This document shows positions 1-13,500 of a stretch of DNA of 64,000 nucleotides, one piece after another. The notes below the pieces were generated by a model. It was given only the letters and a program-made list of their open reading frames with translations, was not told the origin of the DNA and searched no databases. Made by a program: the position numbers and the translations under genes. Numbering within the stretch: the first letter of the stretch is position 1; each line of letters opens with the position of its first letter. This stretch comes from Litoditis marina (lineage: Eukaryota; Nematoda; Chromadorea; Rhabditida; Rhabditidae). The DNA lies in contig OZ038436.1 in the NCBI GenBank assembly GCA_964036275.1, forward strand, positions 14,411,904 to 14,475,903, written 5' to 3'.

Positions 1-2168
1 TACAAACTAAGATGTAGTATTCATTTATTCACCCAGACTTTATCCAGCCGAATCGGCCTATACTTTTTGAACGTTATTGAAGCTATTGAACGAACTTTTG
101 AACTTTACACGTTGAAAAATCGAAGAATCAGTTGTTAAATTGGGCAATCTAGGTATGTAGAGGTTTGCACAGTGTAAATTAGTTATTCGCTTGGTTCTTC
201 CATCTTTATCTCTCTTCATTACTTTCTCATTTTGTCTCATTTTTTATTAATTGCAGAAATAGGAAACCATTAATTCGAAATACTTGTGGTTGTTCTTACA
301 AGCACATTTTTGTTTGTAAAATAATGTTAACTTTCTGGTTTGGCACCAAATTTAATGAGTATTCCATTTGTAAGCGGTGACTCAAACACCCTTTCAACAG
401 AAACATGCTGACTACTAAAACCGTGAGTTTTGTTCACGCTTCACATGAACATTCAATATTTACCATTAGTTTGAAATATCACGAATTCGATCATAAAACG
501 TTCTCTCCAAATCCGCGCAACCCACTTGTCTGGTCCTGTTTTGTATGCATTGATTTCTGCCTTCAAATTACATTTCCCTGTCCAGCCCTTTTACCCAAAT
601 CACGTCTAATTCCAATTGAAATTCCACTGGAAATGCATGACAACAATTTTGTGTCTTTCTATTAAATCGTGAATACTCTTACCAATTTACTTTGGTCAGT
701 TGTTATAACAAAAATTATCAACGAATTATCCAATTTGCTGGATTCCTGTTTGTTTCGGTTTCGAAAAGTAACGTTTTACCTATTTGTAGTCTAAGTTTGT
801 TTGTAACTGTGCATGTTTTTATTTTGAAAATTACAATTCGTCTGAAGGTGGTGGGTTATCTTACTGATTCTCAACCAAATTTTGAGGTCAACAAAATAAC
901 ACGATAAATTTTTTAAACTATTTATTTGATAAAATAAGTTTTCTGTCTCCCCTGCTACACGTTATTTTAGTTAACTTGACCTCGTAATTATTACATATTC
1001 AAGTTTTGGGCCAAACGTGAAACACCTAATTATATTCGTTTTTTGTTGTCCCAATGTTTGTTGTTCCCAAGTCTAGTTTTGGAAGTTTGAAAGTTTTCGG
1101 TATTTTTAGTAAAATACATGATAACGTGGAACGTGTGAATTACATCAGAAATGTGTGAAACACAGAACACATTGAAATAGTCAACTAACATTTCCAGGTG
1201 GTTTTTCAACGTTTCAGAGTTTTTTTTAATTGTAGAAATATGTGTAAACGGTTAGACAAAGTGTGTGAACGGTTTTTTGATTCTGTTGAGAAACACAATC
1301 GAAAACAAAAAACGTTTGTTTTCTCTGAAAACTTTGCTTTTCCCATGAGTGTACTTGCCAAATGTCGGTACTACATTCACGTTCATAGTTTTTCACGTGC
1401 TACGTGACCTTTTACAATAACTTGTAGATATTTTTTCCCGTCACGTGTTCTGGTGTTGCAGAGATGATCACTACACTTCTGCCCCCTCCCTGATAACACA
1501 TTTATTGATAGCAATAATCCCGATGATCTTCTTTTCTGACAATTTCTTATACAATCGTTTTTCTTCAAGATATTCCCAATGTGCTGCGTTTTTCTCCTTG
1601 ATCTGCCTTAAAAAGTCGAACAGAAACACAGATCATTGGATTGTTGGGTTTTTTGTTTGTTTTGAGTTAAGTTGGGGACTTCACAGAATATTGAATTTTG
1701 TGGTTGTTTCGAGTGTATTTTCAACATTTTCAGTTCCGAATCCTCGAAAATGTTTGTAATTTAGCCAACCGTATCTCTTTATCTCGTTACTTTTAGTTTT
1801 ATCGTGATCGATCAATAATAAGACACTTTTCTTCGCATTTTTTGGGATTGTGGCCTTTATAAAATCATTGGTTCGTCTCTTACCCAAACAAAAAGGATTG
1901 AGATCAAATTACGTTTCAAGTAAATTTATTGTTGGACTGATGTTTTCACATTAGTTTACCCTAGTATTTCTAGAAAAACCTGGTAAATAATTCAAACATC
2001 TACGAGAAGATAAATTAAATATAAGTTTACTAGAAAACAGAAAAATAACAATAAGCTATTATCTCTAGCTTTTTACCGAAAAAGTCGTCGCCCAAGTAAA
2101 GCCTTGATTATATTAGTGTAGCTCACTTTTGCTGTGTCTTATTATCAATATCGCGCATGGCTTATTAC

Positions 2169-2218
2169 GTGATCACGTGTTATCACTCTATCAATATATA
2201 GTGATAACACGTGATCAC
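2169..2218. repeat. perfect 19-bp inverted repeat (hairpin)
   Basis: The arms 2169-2187 and 2200-2218 are exact reverse complements around a 12-nt loop, and each arm contains a CACGTG E-box core. Allowing one bulged base lengthens the stem slightly. It could be a tiny transposon remnant or a protein-binding palindrome; nothing in the sequence decides. Confidence 0.85.
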
Positions 2219-2839
2219 CGTAACATTTTTCTTCTCAACTTTTCTCTCCATTTACTCATTTGGAGTGCCACATACTATGTGGAAGTCACGTGTTAAATCG
2301 TGAATAAATCTATTCTATTCTATTCTATATGTTTCAATCATTACAGCAGTGGATGAGTGTATCAGTTTCTCTTATTTTAAATTCCGGTTCGATTTCACTC
2401 TCAAGCCTTTTACTTGAATACTGATTACACCTTTGAGTGTAAAATAGTATTAGTCATCATTTAGTTCTTATTTCTGGAAAAAATTTTTCAGCTGATCATT
2501 AATATGTAATATGATGAAATCCAAGGCACTGCGACGATTTTTTGCGGTATGATAAGGTACAATTCGCACTTCTGCCCACTTTTTGAAGATTTAATTACTT
2601 TTTCATCAAACCGTGGTTATTTACAGTATTCAGTTATGCATCCTGACTTCTAATTACGTTAAAAACTTCGAGAATAAGTTTCATTGACAAAGCTTCTTAT
2701 GTCTTTAGGCTCTGGTTGATTTTTGTTCGAAAATCGATAATCACGATGTTTCTTGAGATCAAACTATCATGCAGATTCGATTACACACTATATCAGTTGA
2801 GTGAACCAAAAACCTTGTTTCCGAAATGTACGAATAGAG

Positions 2840-3215
2840 AAAAGTGTCGTCCACATCCATTACTCAGTCGGTGCTCTTACTTCACACATCATGCATTATT
2901 TTTTCTGTGTCTGTAGTATTCTCCGTGACAATAACGTTCGATACTCCTAGTTTCCATAGTTTTTGCAACACACATTACTTCTTCTGTGTCGCAGTCTCGT
3001 CCCTGTGGACATTACTTCTGCTGCTGTGTCTATAGTATATAGTCCCGTCCACATCTATAACCTTTTCGATATCTATAGTTTCTTCTGTGTCAAATACATA
3101 TTTGCATATTTCGTATCAAAATGTTTCGCTGCGTCATACACTTCTGCTGTGCCTATAGTCTCGTCCATACCCATAACCTATTGTCCATAGTTTCGTCTGT
3201 GTATTTGTTGATCTA
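2840..3215. repeat. degenerate tandem repeat tract
   Basis: Phrases such as TTCTGTGTC, GTCTCGTCC, CATAACC and TCTATAGT recur at irregular spacing, as in an old diverged minisatellite. No coding meaning is seen. Confidence 0.55.
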
Positions 3216-3416
3216 GCTACTTAGTGCCTCTCGCACACCCGTTGCTATTCACAAGACATAGCGCCATATTGCGAGCCGCCGACTGTTTTGCAACAAAATC
3301 ACCGAACATGCGATAAAATATCGATTACTTTATTTCCTCGTAGCCTCCCATAGTACAGTTTTAGATCGTTCCGATACGATTCGAACATGGTGTTCATGCT
3401 CGCATTCTTTGTTTTA

Positions 3417-3550
3417 TATACTGTTAGTCAATTGCACAGTCACGTGAAACATGTGAAGCACAGAAGAACTCCTAAACGTGCAATGACAAAGTACACGATG
3501 CCTCATTTAAATGCTAACTTTATGTGACTATTCAATTGACTTCTAGTATA
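3417..3550. repeat. family A MITE-like element, copy 1
   Basis: About 134 bp bounded by TATA, with imperfect terminal inverted repeats (TATACTGTTAGTCAATTG at one end; TATACTAGAAGTCAATTG read inward from the other). Inner parts include CAGTCACGTGAA and AGTCACGTAAAG. Four other copies occur at 7290, 10892, 20907 and 34540. There is no coding capacity, so it is presumably mobilised in trans. Confidence 0.85.
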
Positions 3551-4489
3551 CTTTACCAGTTTTCTACTTTTTTTTACTTCGTGCTGAATTGATATGAAAG
3601 TGTTCCATTCACGCACAGTAACCATCCTAAAACACGTAAGAACTCCAGCTTGTACAATTGTAAATAATTGCTTATTAGCTTCACGTTTCACTCTACCATT
3701 CATTTAATTTGTGAAATGGAAGTACACGTGAGAGTACATGTCCTCGTATATCTTGATTTTTAGATCTCGGAATTGGTATTTAATTTGTAATTTCACTTTA
3801 TTCGTTAAATTCAATTCAATCAATGTTCTCACAACTACTATGAACTCAACTGCTTGAGAAGCTGTAGGTAATACTCTGTTGACTATTATTCACAATTAAC
3901 GTCTACTTTTAGGTATTTTTTCCTCCTGTATGGTTAAATTTTTGTGCTTCCAATTCGTGTTTATTATAAGTTGTTTACCTGTAATGATCGAAGTAAATAA
4001 GCTACCACTTGCTAAACGAAGCTCGTTATCTTCAAAGTAAACCAGTTTTAGTGTCTTTTTCAGGTGCTTCTGACGTAATTCGGCTGATACAATGTTATTG
4101 TGTGGATAAATAAGAAAGACTAGGTGAGCCCGTTCAATTTTCACTAGCTTATTGGTAGTGTTTATTTTCTCGTGTTAGCAATCCTTTCAGCGTATTTACA
4201 AGTACGAAGCACATGAGAAAGTGACAGGTACAGTAGTTTCAAGTTAATGATTTAGGTTTTTTTTTCATTTTTCATGTTCTTATTTCATTTACTACATTCA
4301 TTTCCATAATTCATGCAAAGGGATACTAATGTACGGTAGACCCAAAGTGTTCACGCTCGAGCTGTCTAAGCGAATACTGGCTTGATCGTACAATAGATAT
4401 TTTGTCAACTAACACAAAAGATAATGGGTCTTGGAACTGATCTATTTCTAACTTGGATAAGTTTATTTCTCTTTTGAAATCTGAATGAG

Positions 4490-4505
4490 TTTATTTGCAG
4501 CCACC
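4490..4505 (+). promoter_or_regulatory. splice acceptor just before the PLC start codon
   Basis: A TTTGCAG acceptor ends at 4500, five bases before the ATG at 4506, which has a good CCACC context. With no convincing upstream exon, this fits a spliced-leader trans-splice site. A short 5' UTR intron is the alternative. Confidence 0.6.
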
Positions 4506-7500
4506 ATGTCACAACGGAAAATGACGGCGGCGCCGCTGCCGTCGAGCCATCGACATCGAAGTTACACGAAACATCACGAGATGGACTTCAACAAGATGTA
4601 CAGCGCCATGGAGAAGGGGCACAAGGTATCTGTTTATTTGTTCATTTATCCACAATAAAGAAATGTTACTTGTATATTCCACAAAACGCAGTACGATACG
4701 GTTATGCCAAATTCATGCTGTGTACGATTAATTTTGTCGGTTTGGCAAACTTTTTGATTGAGGTTTTGTCATACCGAATCACTGCGGTACAGACAGCTTG
4801 ATTGAAAAGATAATAGGATTCAATTGGTTATATTCGTGCTTACTTTCTATTTTGCTTCTTCTACGAACCTTACAGTTTTTAAAGACATAATACAGTGTTT
4901 GTTTTAGTGATTTGCGAAGCAAAATATGTACTTGTTCAATATTTACAAAACTTATAAGTCAAATCATTCAGGTCTGTAAACTGAACGTGCTGAAGAAATG
5001 GGATCCGGCCTACAAGATGTTGAGTCTGAAGTTGGACACGCGACTGCTCCACTTGACGAAACTCGAAGCGACGGCTGTCAAGTAAGTTTCTACGTGGAAA
5101 CAAGTATTTTTCTCATATTATTCCAATTTTTCCTAATATCGATTACGCTTATTGATTATCGTTGTCATATCGGCAGTCATCGATTGAAGTAACTAAAGTG
5201 ATGTGAATCTATATTCTTGTACAGTGTATACACATCAAAACATATAAATCTTGTTATGAAATTGTAAACACATCAGAAAAAAGAACTGTGTAAAATAAAA
5301 ATACATTTCGCTCTCACCTAACAATTTTGATCCCGTATAATACATATAGGGTTCGCTCTTTTCAGTGCATAACTATACGGTGTACCCATATTCCGCTGTG
5401 TTTGTAGTTTGATCTCGTTGCTTCTGACTTGAAACTCGTGAATCTTGGTATGTATCGAGATCAAACTACAATGAATATTTGGTCCTTCCTATTGATTGAT
5501 ATTGATAAAATATTGGCTGATTTCAGAAGTAAACCTGCAATTTTGGACATTCGTCATGTGCGGGAGGTTCAGACGCTGGACTTCAAGTTGAATGCCATCA
5601 GAATCGGGGACAAATGGAAAAGAGACAAGGAAATTCAGACGTTCGATCCGTCGAGAATACTCGTCATCTCACACGGAACAGAGTTCACACTCAACTATTG
5701 GATATTATTGTGTGAGTTGTGAACATATCGTCGTCAACATTGTTCATATTTATTGAACCATTCAGCAGTGCCAAGGTCCGGCGAGAAACTTGAAAAAAGG
5801 TTTGAGCAAACACTGGATATGAACAATTGCACATTCGGATGGTGGTATGATTAAGTTAATGTGCCCAGTGAGAGATGTACTCAAAACCGTTTCGACCCTG
5901 ATTCAAGACGGTTTTGGGTTTTCTCAGAGGGTTGGGTCATCATCAGTTGAACCCCTCTGAGAAAATGAAAACAGGACGAAAAGACTTACTGACCGTCTTC
6001 TAGCGGAGAATTGAGAGATTCTCATTTTCATTTTCTCAGAGCGGTTTAACTGATGATGACCCAACCCTCTGAGAAAACCCAAAACCGTCTTGAATCAGGG
6101 TGGAAACGGTTTTGAGTACATCTCTCACTGGGAACATCAACTTAATTATACCACCATCCAAAAGTCTTAGTGACACAATTATCTTTTGTTCAAATAAAAT
6201 AACCTAATTGCACATTCGTTTATTTTTACCAAAAATCTATACGAAAAAAGCGGCTTCCATATCAACAGGAACAATGAACTTAAAAACTGATTAAAACTTT
6301 ATCTAACCTTTTTCAGTCGAGACGACGGACGCGTGTCGGCTGTGGAGTCAGGGGGTGCACAATCTGATGTTGGACACGAGGGACCGCGACTCTTCTTGTC
6401 ATACTATTCGGGTGGAACGGTTCCTGGGAAAGTACTTCGACAATCTCAAGTCCCCAGTCAATGAACAGTTAGTAAACTCCCCATTCTTTCGGAAAATTAG
6501 AGAACTAAATTAGAATCCTAGAATATATCTGATCTAAATATGATACAGCATAATCGTTGGTATAGATCACATTTTCATTGTAGTCTGATCTCGATACACA
6601 GTACACACATTATTCACCAGTCAAACTACAACTACAGCGGGCTGGGCAACGTACATCGTCTACGCCTGATTCGGAAACAGCAAACCGTACAAACAGTATT
6701 TCTATTATTTTCAAATGGCGACAACGTTGAAAGTGTGATGAAAACCACATTCCCGAATATTGATTTTTTTTGTTTCAGGGTCGCCCGCAAACACATGAAG
6801 CCTTTTGTGCAAACGTCGTTGCAATACAAAGTACAGTCGCGACAGCTACAGGAGGCGACGGAGGACCAGATGGATCTCATGCAGTTCTCACGCGCGTCAC
6901 GACAGATGGTGCACCTCAGTGAGGTAAACAATGTAATTTGACGCCATCAATGATTTCGTACGGATCAAACTACAATTCCAGCGCTGTCTCCAATCTGGAT
7001 GCGTAGTTAGGAACCACGGGGTCGGTGTTCGGAGGCAAAATCGTTGAATGGCAAATAATGACCATTCATCGCGGAAACTTCGTTTTGAGGAGTCAATCAA
7101 TATGATTCACGTTTACATGTGTACAATTTTTGTTTTTCAGTTGTTCACAAGTTGTTTTGCCGACCTTTCGGATGACGGACAGACAGTCAGCTTCCAAAAC
7201 TTTCTCCGATTCCTCGAAGGAAAACAGAATGACGACATGTACTTGAATAGGAACAGAGCCGTCGAATTCCTGAGGAGGTAGGTTTACCACTAGTCAATTG
7301 CACAGTCACGTGAAACATGGTAAACACAGCAGAACTCACAAACGTGCGATGACAAAGTGCATGATGCCTCATTAGAAAGCTTACTTTACGTGACTGTTGA
7401 TTTCACTTCTAGTAAATACCACTAGTCAAAAAGTTTCCCGTAAAACGTTTAATGCGGATTATACAAGCGCAGATCAGTGAAAACAATTTTTCTGGTACTT

Positions 7501-10500
7501 TCACGTTTTACCTAAGGGGTTGATTTACTTCTTGTGATCACACAATGAGTTCTAGTACAAATGCGTCGTTAAATACTGTCAAAACACCAGATCTTCACTA
7601 TTAAAAGAACATAGTGCTCTGATGTGTTTGAGTTTTGTGTTAGTTTTACTACGACTATCCATCCAATCCAATCTTCATACTGTTTGCAGATACCTTCATG
7701 TTGATCAGGCGTTCAATCACGAGAGGATAGAGCCCACACTCTCAATTATGCAGGTATAAAGAGAAGTGTACAAAGGTTTTATAAAGTTGAATTTTGATCA
7801 ATATTAGTCAACAACTGTTGTATTGCATTACCGACATAAGCATGTTTCAAAGTATCACACATCCTCAAGTTGGACCGCGGCAGTAAAGTAAGAAAAAAAT
7901 GTTGAGACTTCCCTTAATGAAGCTGTAATAATCGTATACATGCACATATAATGAACATTTTCATCTTTATGTCTGATCCTCACGTGATCGTCGAAACATA
8001 ACTATCGTTTTAGTTCTGTGACTTTCTGTTCTCCCGCGAGAACTCTCTGTGGGATCCGATGAATGAGAAAGTGACTCAGGACATGACTCGACCCCTGTCC
8101 CACTACTGGATCGCGAGCAGTCATAATACGTGAGATGCCTACTCTTTTGCTACTATTGTCATTGAACCCTCTCATGAGAACGATTACCTACATTCATAGA
8201 TATTGGTTTGGTCAGAATAAGGGAATATGACAAGTGGGGATCCAAAACGGGTTATGTGGAGCGTCGGTCTAACGCTAGCCACTTTACCGTGAAGACTTCT
8301 TTGATAGCGTTGGAAATTGCTTGCCATATCTGGAAAAAAGAAAAATACAAATCTTTGACAGAGACATTTTCACATCGAAACTGATAGCGTACAATTGCCT
8401 CGTCTGTTATTTCTCGTAATTTTCCGTAACCTCTATGAACCAATATGAATTGAAGACAACTACGTTTTACAGTTATCTCACGGGTGACCAACTGCGATCA
8501 GAATCGTCCCTTGACTCCTACGCCCAGGCGCTTCTCATGGGATGTCGGTGCATAGAGTGTAAGCCAAGTTTTATCTTTTTTTGACTGGTTCTCGACTGGT
8601 TTGAAACTATTTATGTGTGCACGAATCTAGTTTGTTTATTAGAGAACAGTCCGGTGTTTTTAGTTTTGAAATTTATTCCACTACCTTGTGAAAGATAATT
8701 CACAACACGTGAACACGTCAGAATTCGAAAAAATGCTGTTGTTGTTTTACGCTATGCATAGTTCACTTTTTAGCTATAGCGTTCTTTTAACCTGTTTCTT
8801 TTAACCTGATTCCAAAACACTTTTAAAGTCTAAATTCTTGTATTCTTTCAGTGGATTGCTGGGATGGTCAGAAGAAACCGAATTCGAGTGAATTCGTGGA
8901 CATCGTGATCTACCACGGATACACCATGACCTCCAAGTTGTTGCTGCGAGATGTTCTCTACACCATCAAACACTACGCATTCATAACCAGCGAGTGAGTC
9001 ACGATATATGTTCTGGACATTAAGATTTTTTCCCCGAACCAAGTGACCACGAGAATTATCCAATTTCCGTTGTTTTTTTAAACAAAATGTAAGTTGAAGA
9101 AGTTTTTTTCTAAAGAGTTTGTTTTTCAGATATCCGGTCATCCTATCGATAGAAGACAATTGTTCGGTTCCCGCCCAGAGGTTGTTAGCCCAAGAGGTCA
9201 AGGAAATTCTTGGAGACGTTCTGCTCACCTCACCGGTATGTATTCACAAAAATCGTTAATGATATTATCTAATCTTCTTATTCGAAAAATCCTGTGTTTA
9301 AAACAAACTTGTCACCTTCTGGTCTTGATGAAATCCTACTCGAACAAACACACTAATGTTTGCAGAAAGAAAAAGAAGAAATCCGTAAGATGCAGATAAA
9401 CATCAACATGGCAACCTTATAAGTGTATCTACACGGTAGCTCGTCTTTCATGTGACTTTCACGTGCGAGTCTCATAATTTTTAGGTAGTTTTATTTTATT
9501 TACATCTAGTTTATAAGTATCCTAATTTATCTAATACTTCTTTCTCACTATGAAAAAACTACATTCATGACAGGTGAGCCGAGATGAGAATCAGCTGCCG
9601 TCTCCCGCTGCGCTGAAGAAGAAAATCATTCTGAAGCACAAAAAGCTGCCCATTGAAAGCGAGGATCTGGCTGTCGTCAAAAACGACGAATGTTGGTTTA
9701 TTCCAATTAACATAAGCTTCATTATAGAAAAATGTTTATTATAGATTTTTTTTTAAAAATTACTTGAACTGTTAAAAGAATCTATGCAAACCTTTGCGAT
9801 TATCGACTAAGACCGTTTTCGATTACATTTGTCGAAAAAGTTCATCTAGCAGCTGGTACCAGCTGGTTTTCCTTCACATGCACACCACCTTCAAGAAAGT
9901 TGTTGGTTGCACTAGTATAATGTCTATGAAGATAACATATAGAACGTGACAATACCGTTGTTGTAGTTGGATCTCGATTAACCGCCCTACTTCGCGATTA
10001 TTACAAAAACACACGGGATCAAACTACACAATCACAGCGGGATCGGGAACAAACACCGTGCATGCTTTCTTTGGTGAGAGCGCTTTCAATAGAATAACTA
10101 CAGTAACCACTGACGCATTTTTTGAGTTTCAGTTGAGGACACGGACATTCTTGCACGTGAATGCGTGAAACGGGGAGTGCTCTATCTGAAGGACAACACC
10201 AGTCATGTATGCAATTTTGAATATTGATTTTTATAACTAGTACTCTGAAAAATTTTGCAGTGGAGTTTACTCAAATGGAAAACTGCAAAATTTACTTGTG
10301 ATTTACAGTGAATTATGTATGGGGCCATAACTAAGATGTAGTTTTATCTATCTAGTCTGGAGGCAAAAATAACCACTTTTGTGGAATTTCTACTTTTTAC
10401 GAAGTTTATGAAGAAGATAGGTTACTGAATTATAATTTTATTTAGGAATGGAAACCGCACGTCTTCGTTCTGTTTCCGGATAGACTCTGCTATCTACTCG

Positions 10501-13500
10501 ATTCCTGTTCCGACGATATAACCGATGACGCCATTAGTATGCTGGGGGATGAGGATAGAGAGGTATAGTCGTCGCCAACTAAAAGGCGGGAGGGTACTGT
10601 ATATCTCACTTTCCGCTGTGTACGCACACATGTCTTCGTACCCAAAGCTGGCCGGTTATGTACTCTAATAGCGCAGTGGTTTGCGCACTGCTACGAATCT
10701 TTTGCTCACAGGTTCGATTCCGGCAAGCAACAGAAAATTATAAATTTGGCACTCACTATATAACATTATATTTTCTGGTTTCATGAAACTTGCCTTTATT
10801 TACTATCTTATTTCACAATGAATTGCCAATCATTCTCAAACAAAACCAATATATTACCAACTTTTCGAATACGTCCACCATCGAGTGAAACTATACTAGA
10901 AGTAGATTTAATAGTCACGTAAAGTTGGCATTCCAATGAGACATCGTGCACTTTCTCATTGCACGTTCTTGAGTTCTGCTGTATCAACATGTTTCACCTG
11001 ACTGTGCAATTGACTAATAGTATAAGCGATAATGTTTTTCAGGAAGAAGCGCTGTCGGGCTTCGGTGTGCGCCCTGAAGAGATGCACGTGACAGAAGAGT
11101 GGTTCCACGGAAGATGCTCCAGAGTGGTACGTTTTTTAATCAAGTAATTCACTTTAATAACTTTGCTGAACGAAAGTTTTGTAATCCTAAGGCTGTAATC
11201 AGGTATCCAAACATGGGAATGTTGCGAAATAGTGCGCGAAACAAAGAGACGCAGGGATGTTTTGAAGTAACGTACTCTGGTGTTGTCACTAACTTTTATC
11301 CGGAAGATTTTTACTATAGACACAAACTAAAGAAACTTTTTTATAGTGGTTTCTAAGTTTATTTTCAACTGTTCATTCACCTTTTTTCTACTTACATTCA
11401 TTTTAATGCTACACATTTCTACTATTTCTATTTCTTTCATAGGAGGCTGTTCAACGTATTCTGCAACACAAAGAGAAGGGAAACGGACTATTCATGATTC
11501 GCGATTCCAATCTCTTCATCGGCGACTTCTCACTGACCATCATGCACGACGGGAAAGTACACCATGTACGAATACGCACGAAAATGATCGACAGTCAGTA
11601 ATTTATGCATTGCTTGAGCGGTGACCAACAACCTCGGCAAAAACTAACTTTTTCATTCAACTCTCATTGCAACACAAGTAGTTCGGACGTGAAGTGTTAC
11701 GTGAGAAGTGCTTTTCTGTCATAAGTTTTAAAGGGTTCAATAATGTCTACAATTGTAAATCACTCGTGAAAATCACATATTCTAATTTTGAGTTGTTCAT
11801 CGATTTCAACACTTCAAAACTTTGACTTCTAAATTCGACTCGAATCTGAAGTGTTCTAGTTGACTTGAACAATCCAACTTCGTATTTTACTCCTAAATGC
11901 TCGGAGCAGATGTTGTTATTCACACTACAGCCAACCATCTATTTCAGAGGAGAAGAAGTACTTCTTCCTGGAGCACAAAGTGTGTGATACCCTGTACGAG
12001 TTGGTCACCTACTACACCCAGCACTACCTGACGACGGCCTCGTTTAGAATGGCCCTCACCATTCCATGTCCACAGCCACAACCACATCTCAATGAACCGT
12101 GAGTTGGAACAATCTTGAAAATAAAACGACAATCGCTGAGTTTCATTCAGAACTTCAACCTACAAGATTGTACATTTATTAGGTCAGACATGTTTTCAGT
12201 CTTCTAACTCAATTAAAAACTGAGCTGAAAAGAACAAAATACTCAATCAGAAGAAGTATGAGGGAAACGAAACTTAGGAAATAGGAACACTTAGAACAGA
12301 ACTGCCACGGAACTGGAGTAAGTCATATTAGCTAGAGTGATACATATTTCGCTATTTTTTAAGCAGCCATTTTCTTTTCAGCTTTATTCATTATCATTTA
12401 CGAGGGGGTGACAAAGTGTGCTATTTACCATTGTAGTATTCACAGTTTTCAATCTGTTTTATGCATTTTATGCCAGTAAGAACATGAAGAAAAAATGATT
12501 AGAGTACAAACAGCACCAGAACTTTCCATTATACTTCCAGCTGGTTCTCGGCTACGGCTACCAAAGAAAGAGCGGAAGAACTTCTGAATCGGGTGAACGA
12601 GGACGGAGCCTTCTTGATACGCACGTCAAGCTCAGATTCTTCCGTTTTCGTGTTGTCAATTAGGTATGGGACATAAGTTATCGACATTTCATTCTCGATT
12701 TTCTTTAAACTGAACATCTAGCCACTTCGTGTACGTCGCTATCGGAAAATACAAACCATAGGAACAGAAAACACAAATTGAGCATGATGAATTGCGAGTT
12801 TTTTTGCAACTACTTGGGTAGCTCCGTACTGAGTAGTATATAATCGCGGATTATTTGCGTAATAGAGCTCCGTCATCTATTTTTACGTTCAGATTAGTTG
12901 GTGAATTGGATAAAAAAGCAGGAGTCATTTGTCGTTCCAGGGTAGATGGTGAGTTCTGGCACTACCGCCTGAAGAGAGACGGGCGTATCTTCGTTGTGAA
13001 TCAGACGGTGTTCGAGAATCTGAATCAGATCGTCGAGTACTACAGTAGTCGGGAGTTTGTGCGAGGGATTAGCCTCCGGTTACCGGTTGGTTATCATAGT
13101 TTTTATCACCAGATATTTTGAGTAAGAGTCACATAGCGTTCTGGAATATAGTTCTCGCCATTCCCACTGAGACCTTGGCAGCGTGCCAATGAAACTTCGA
13201 ATGAATGTATTTCTTACAAATATTACATTTATTTGAAAACAGTTTGCTTCCACGTACTGTAACAAAGGTTAACTGTCACTCAGAAAAAATTTCAGTGTTT
13301 TGGAAAACATTAACATGGTGAAACGCCGCCTGGAAATTTTGTTGGCATGTTGCCGAGGTCTCAGTGGGAATGATTGGAACTATAACAGTGAGAGAGATTG
13401 TTGTAAAGAGGCTTCTCTTCTTTCTATGCACAGAATGAATGTTATTGTAACAAATAATTCCGTAAATCCAATATTATAATTGCACTAGAATAATAAAACC

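Larger units (their letters stand above)
1..4505. other. non-coding 5' flank of the PLC gene
   Basis: No open frame here shows a recognisable domain or a chain of splice-compatible exons. The stretch is AT-rich and holds a perfect hairpin (2169-2218), a degenerate repeat tract (2840-3215) and one copy of repeat family A (3417-3550). Promoter elements of the PLC gene may lie here, but none can be pointed to. Confidence 0.6.

Noticed and set aside
405..1759. coding regions in the left flank
   Set aside because: Open frames of 60-105 codons have AT-driven composition, no domain and no splice-linked partners.
3896..4144. an upstream minus-strand gene
   Set aside because: 82 open codons with ordinary composition but no recognisable domain, no acceptor and donor framing and no partner exons.
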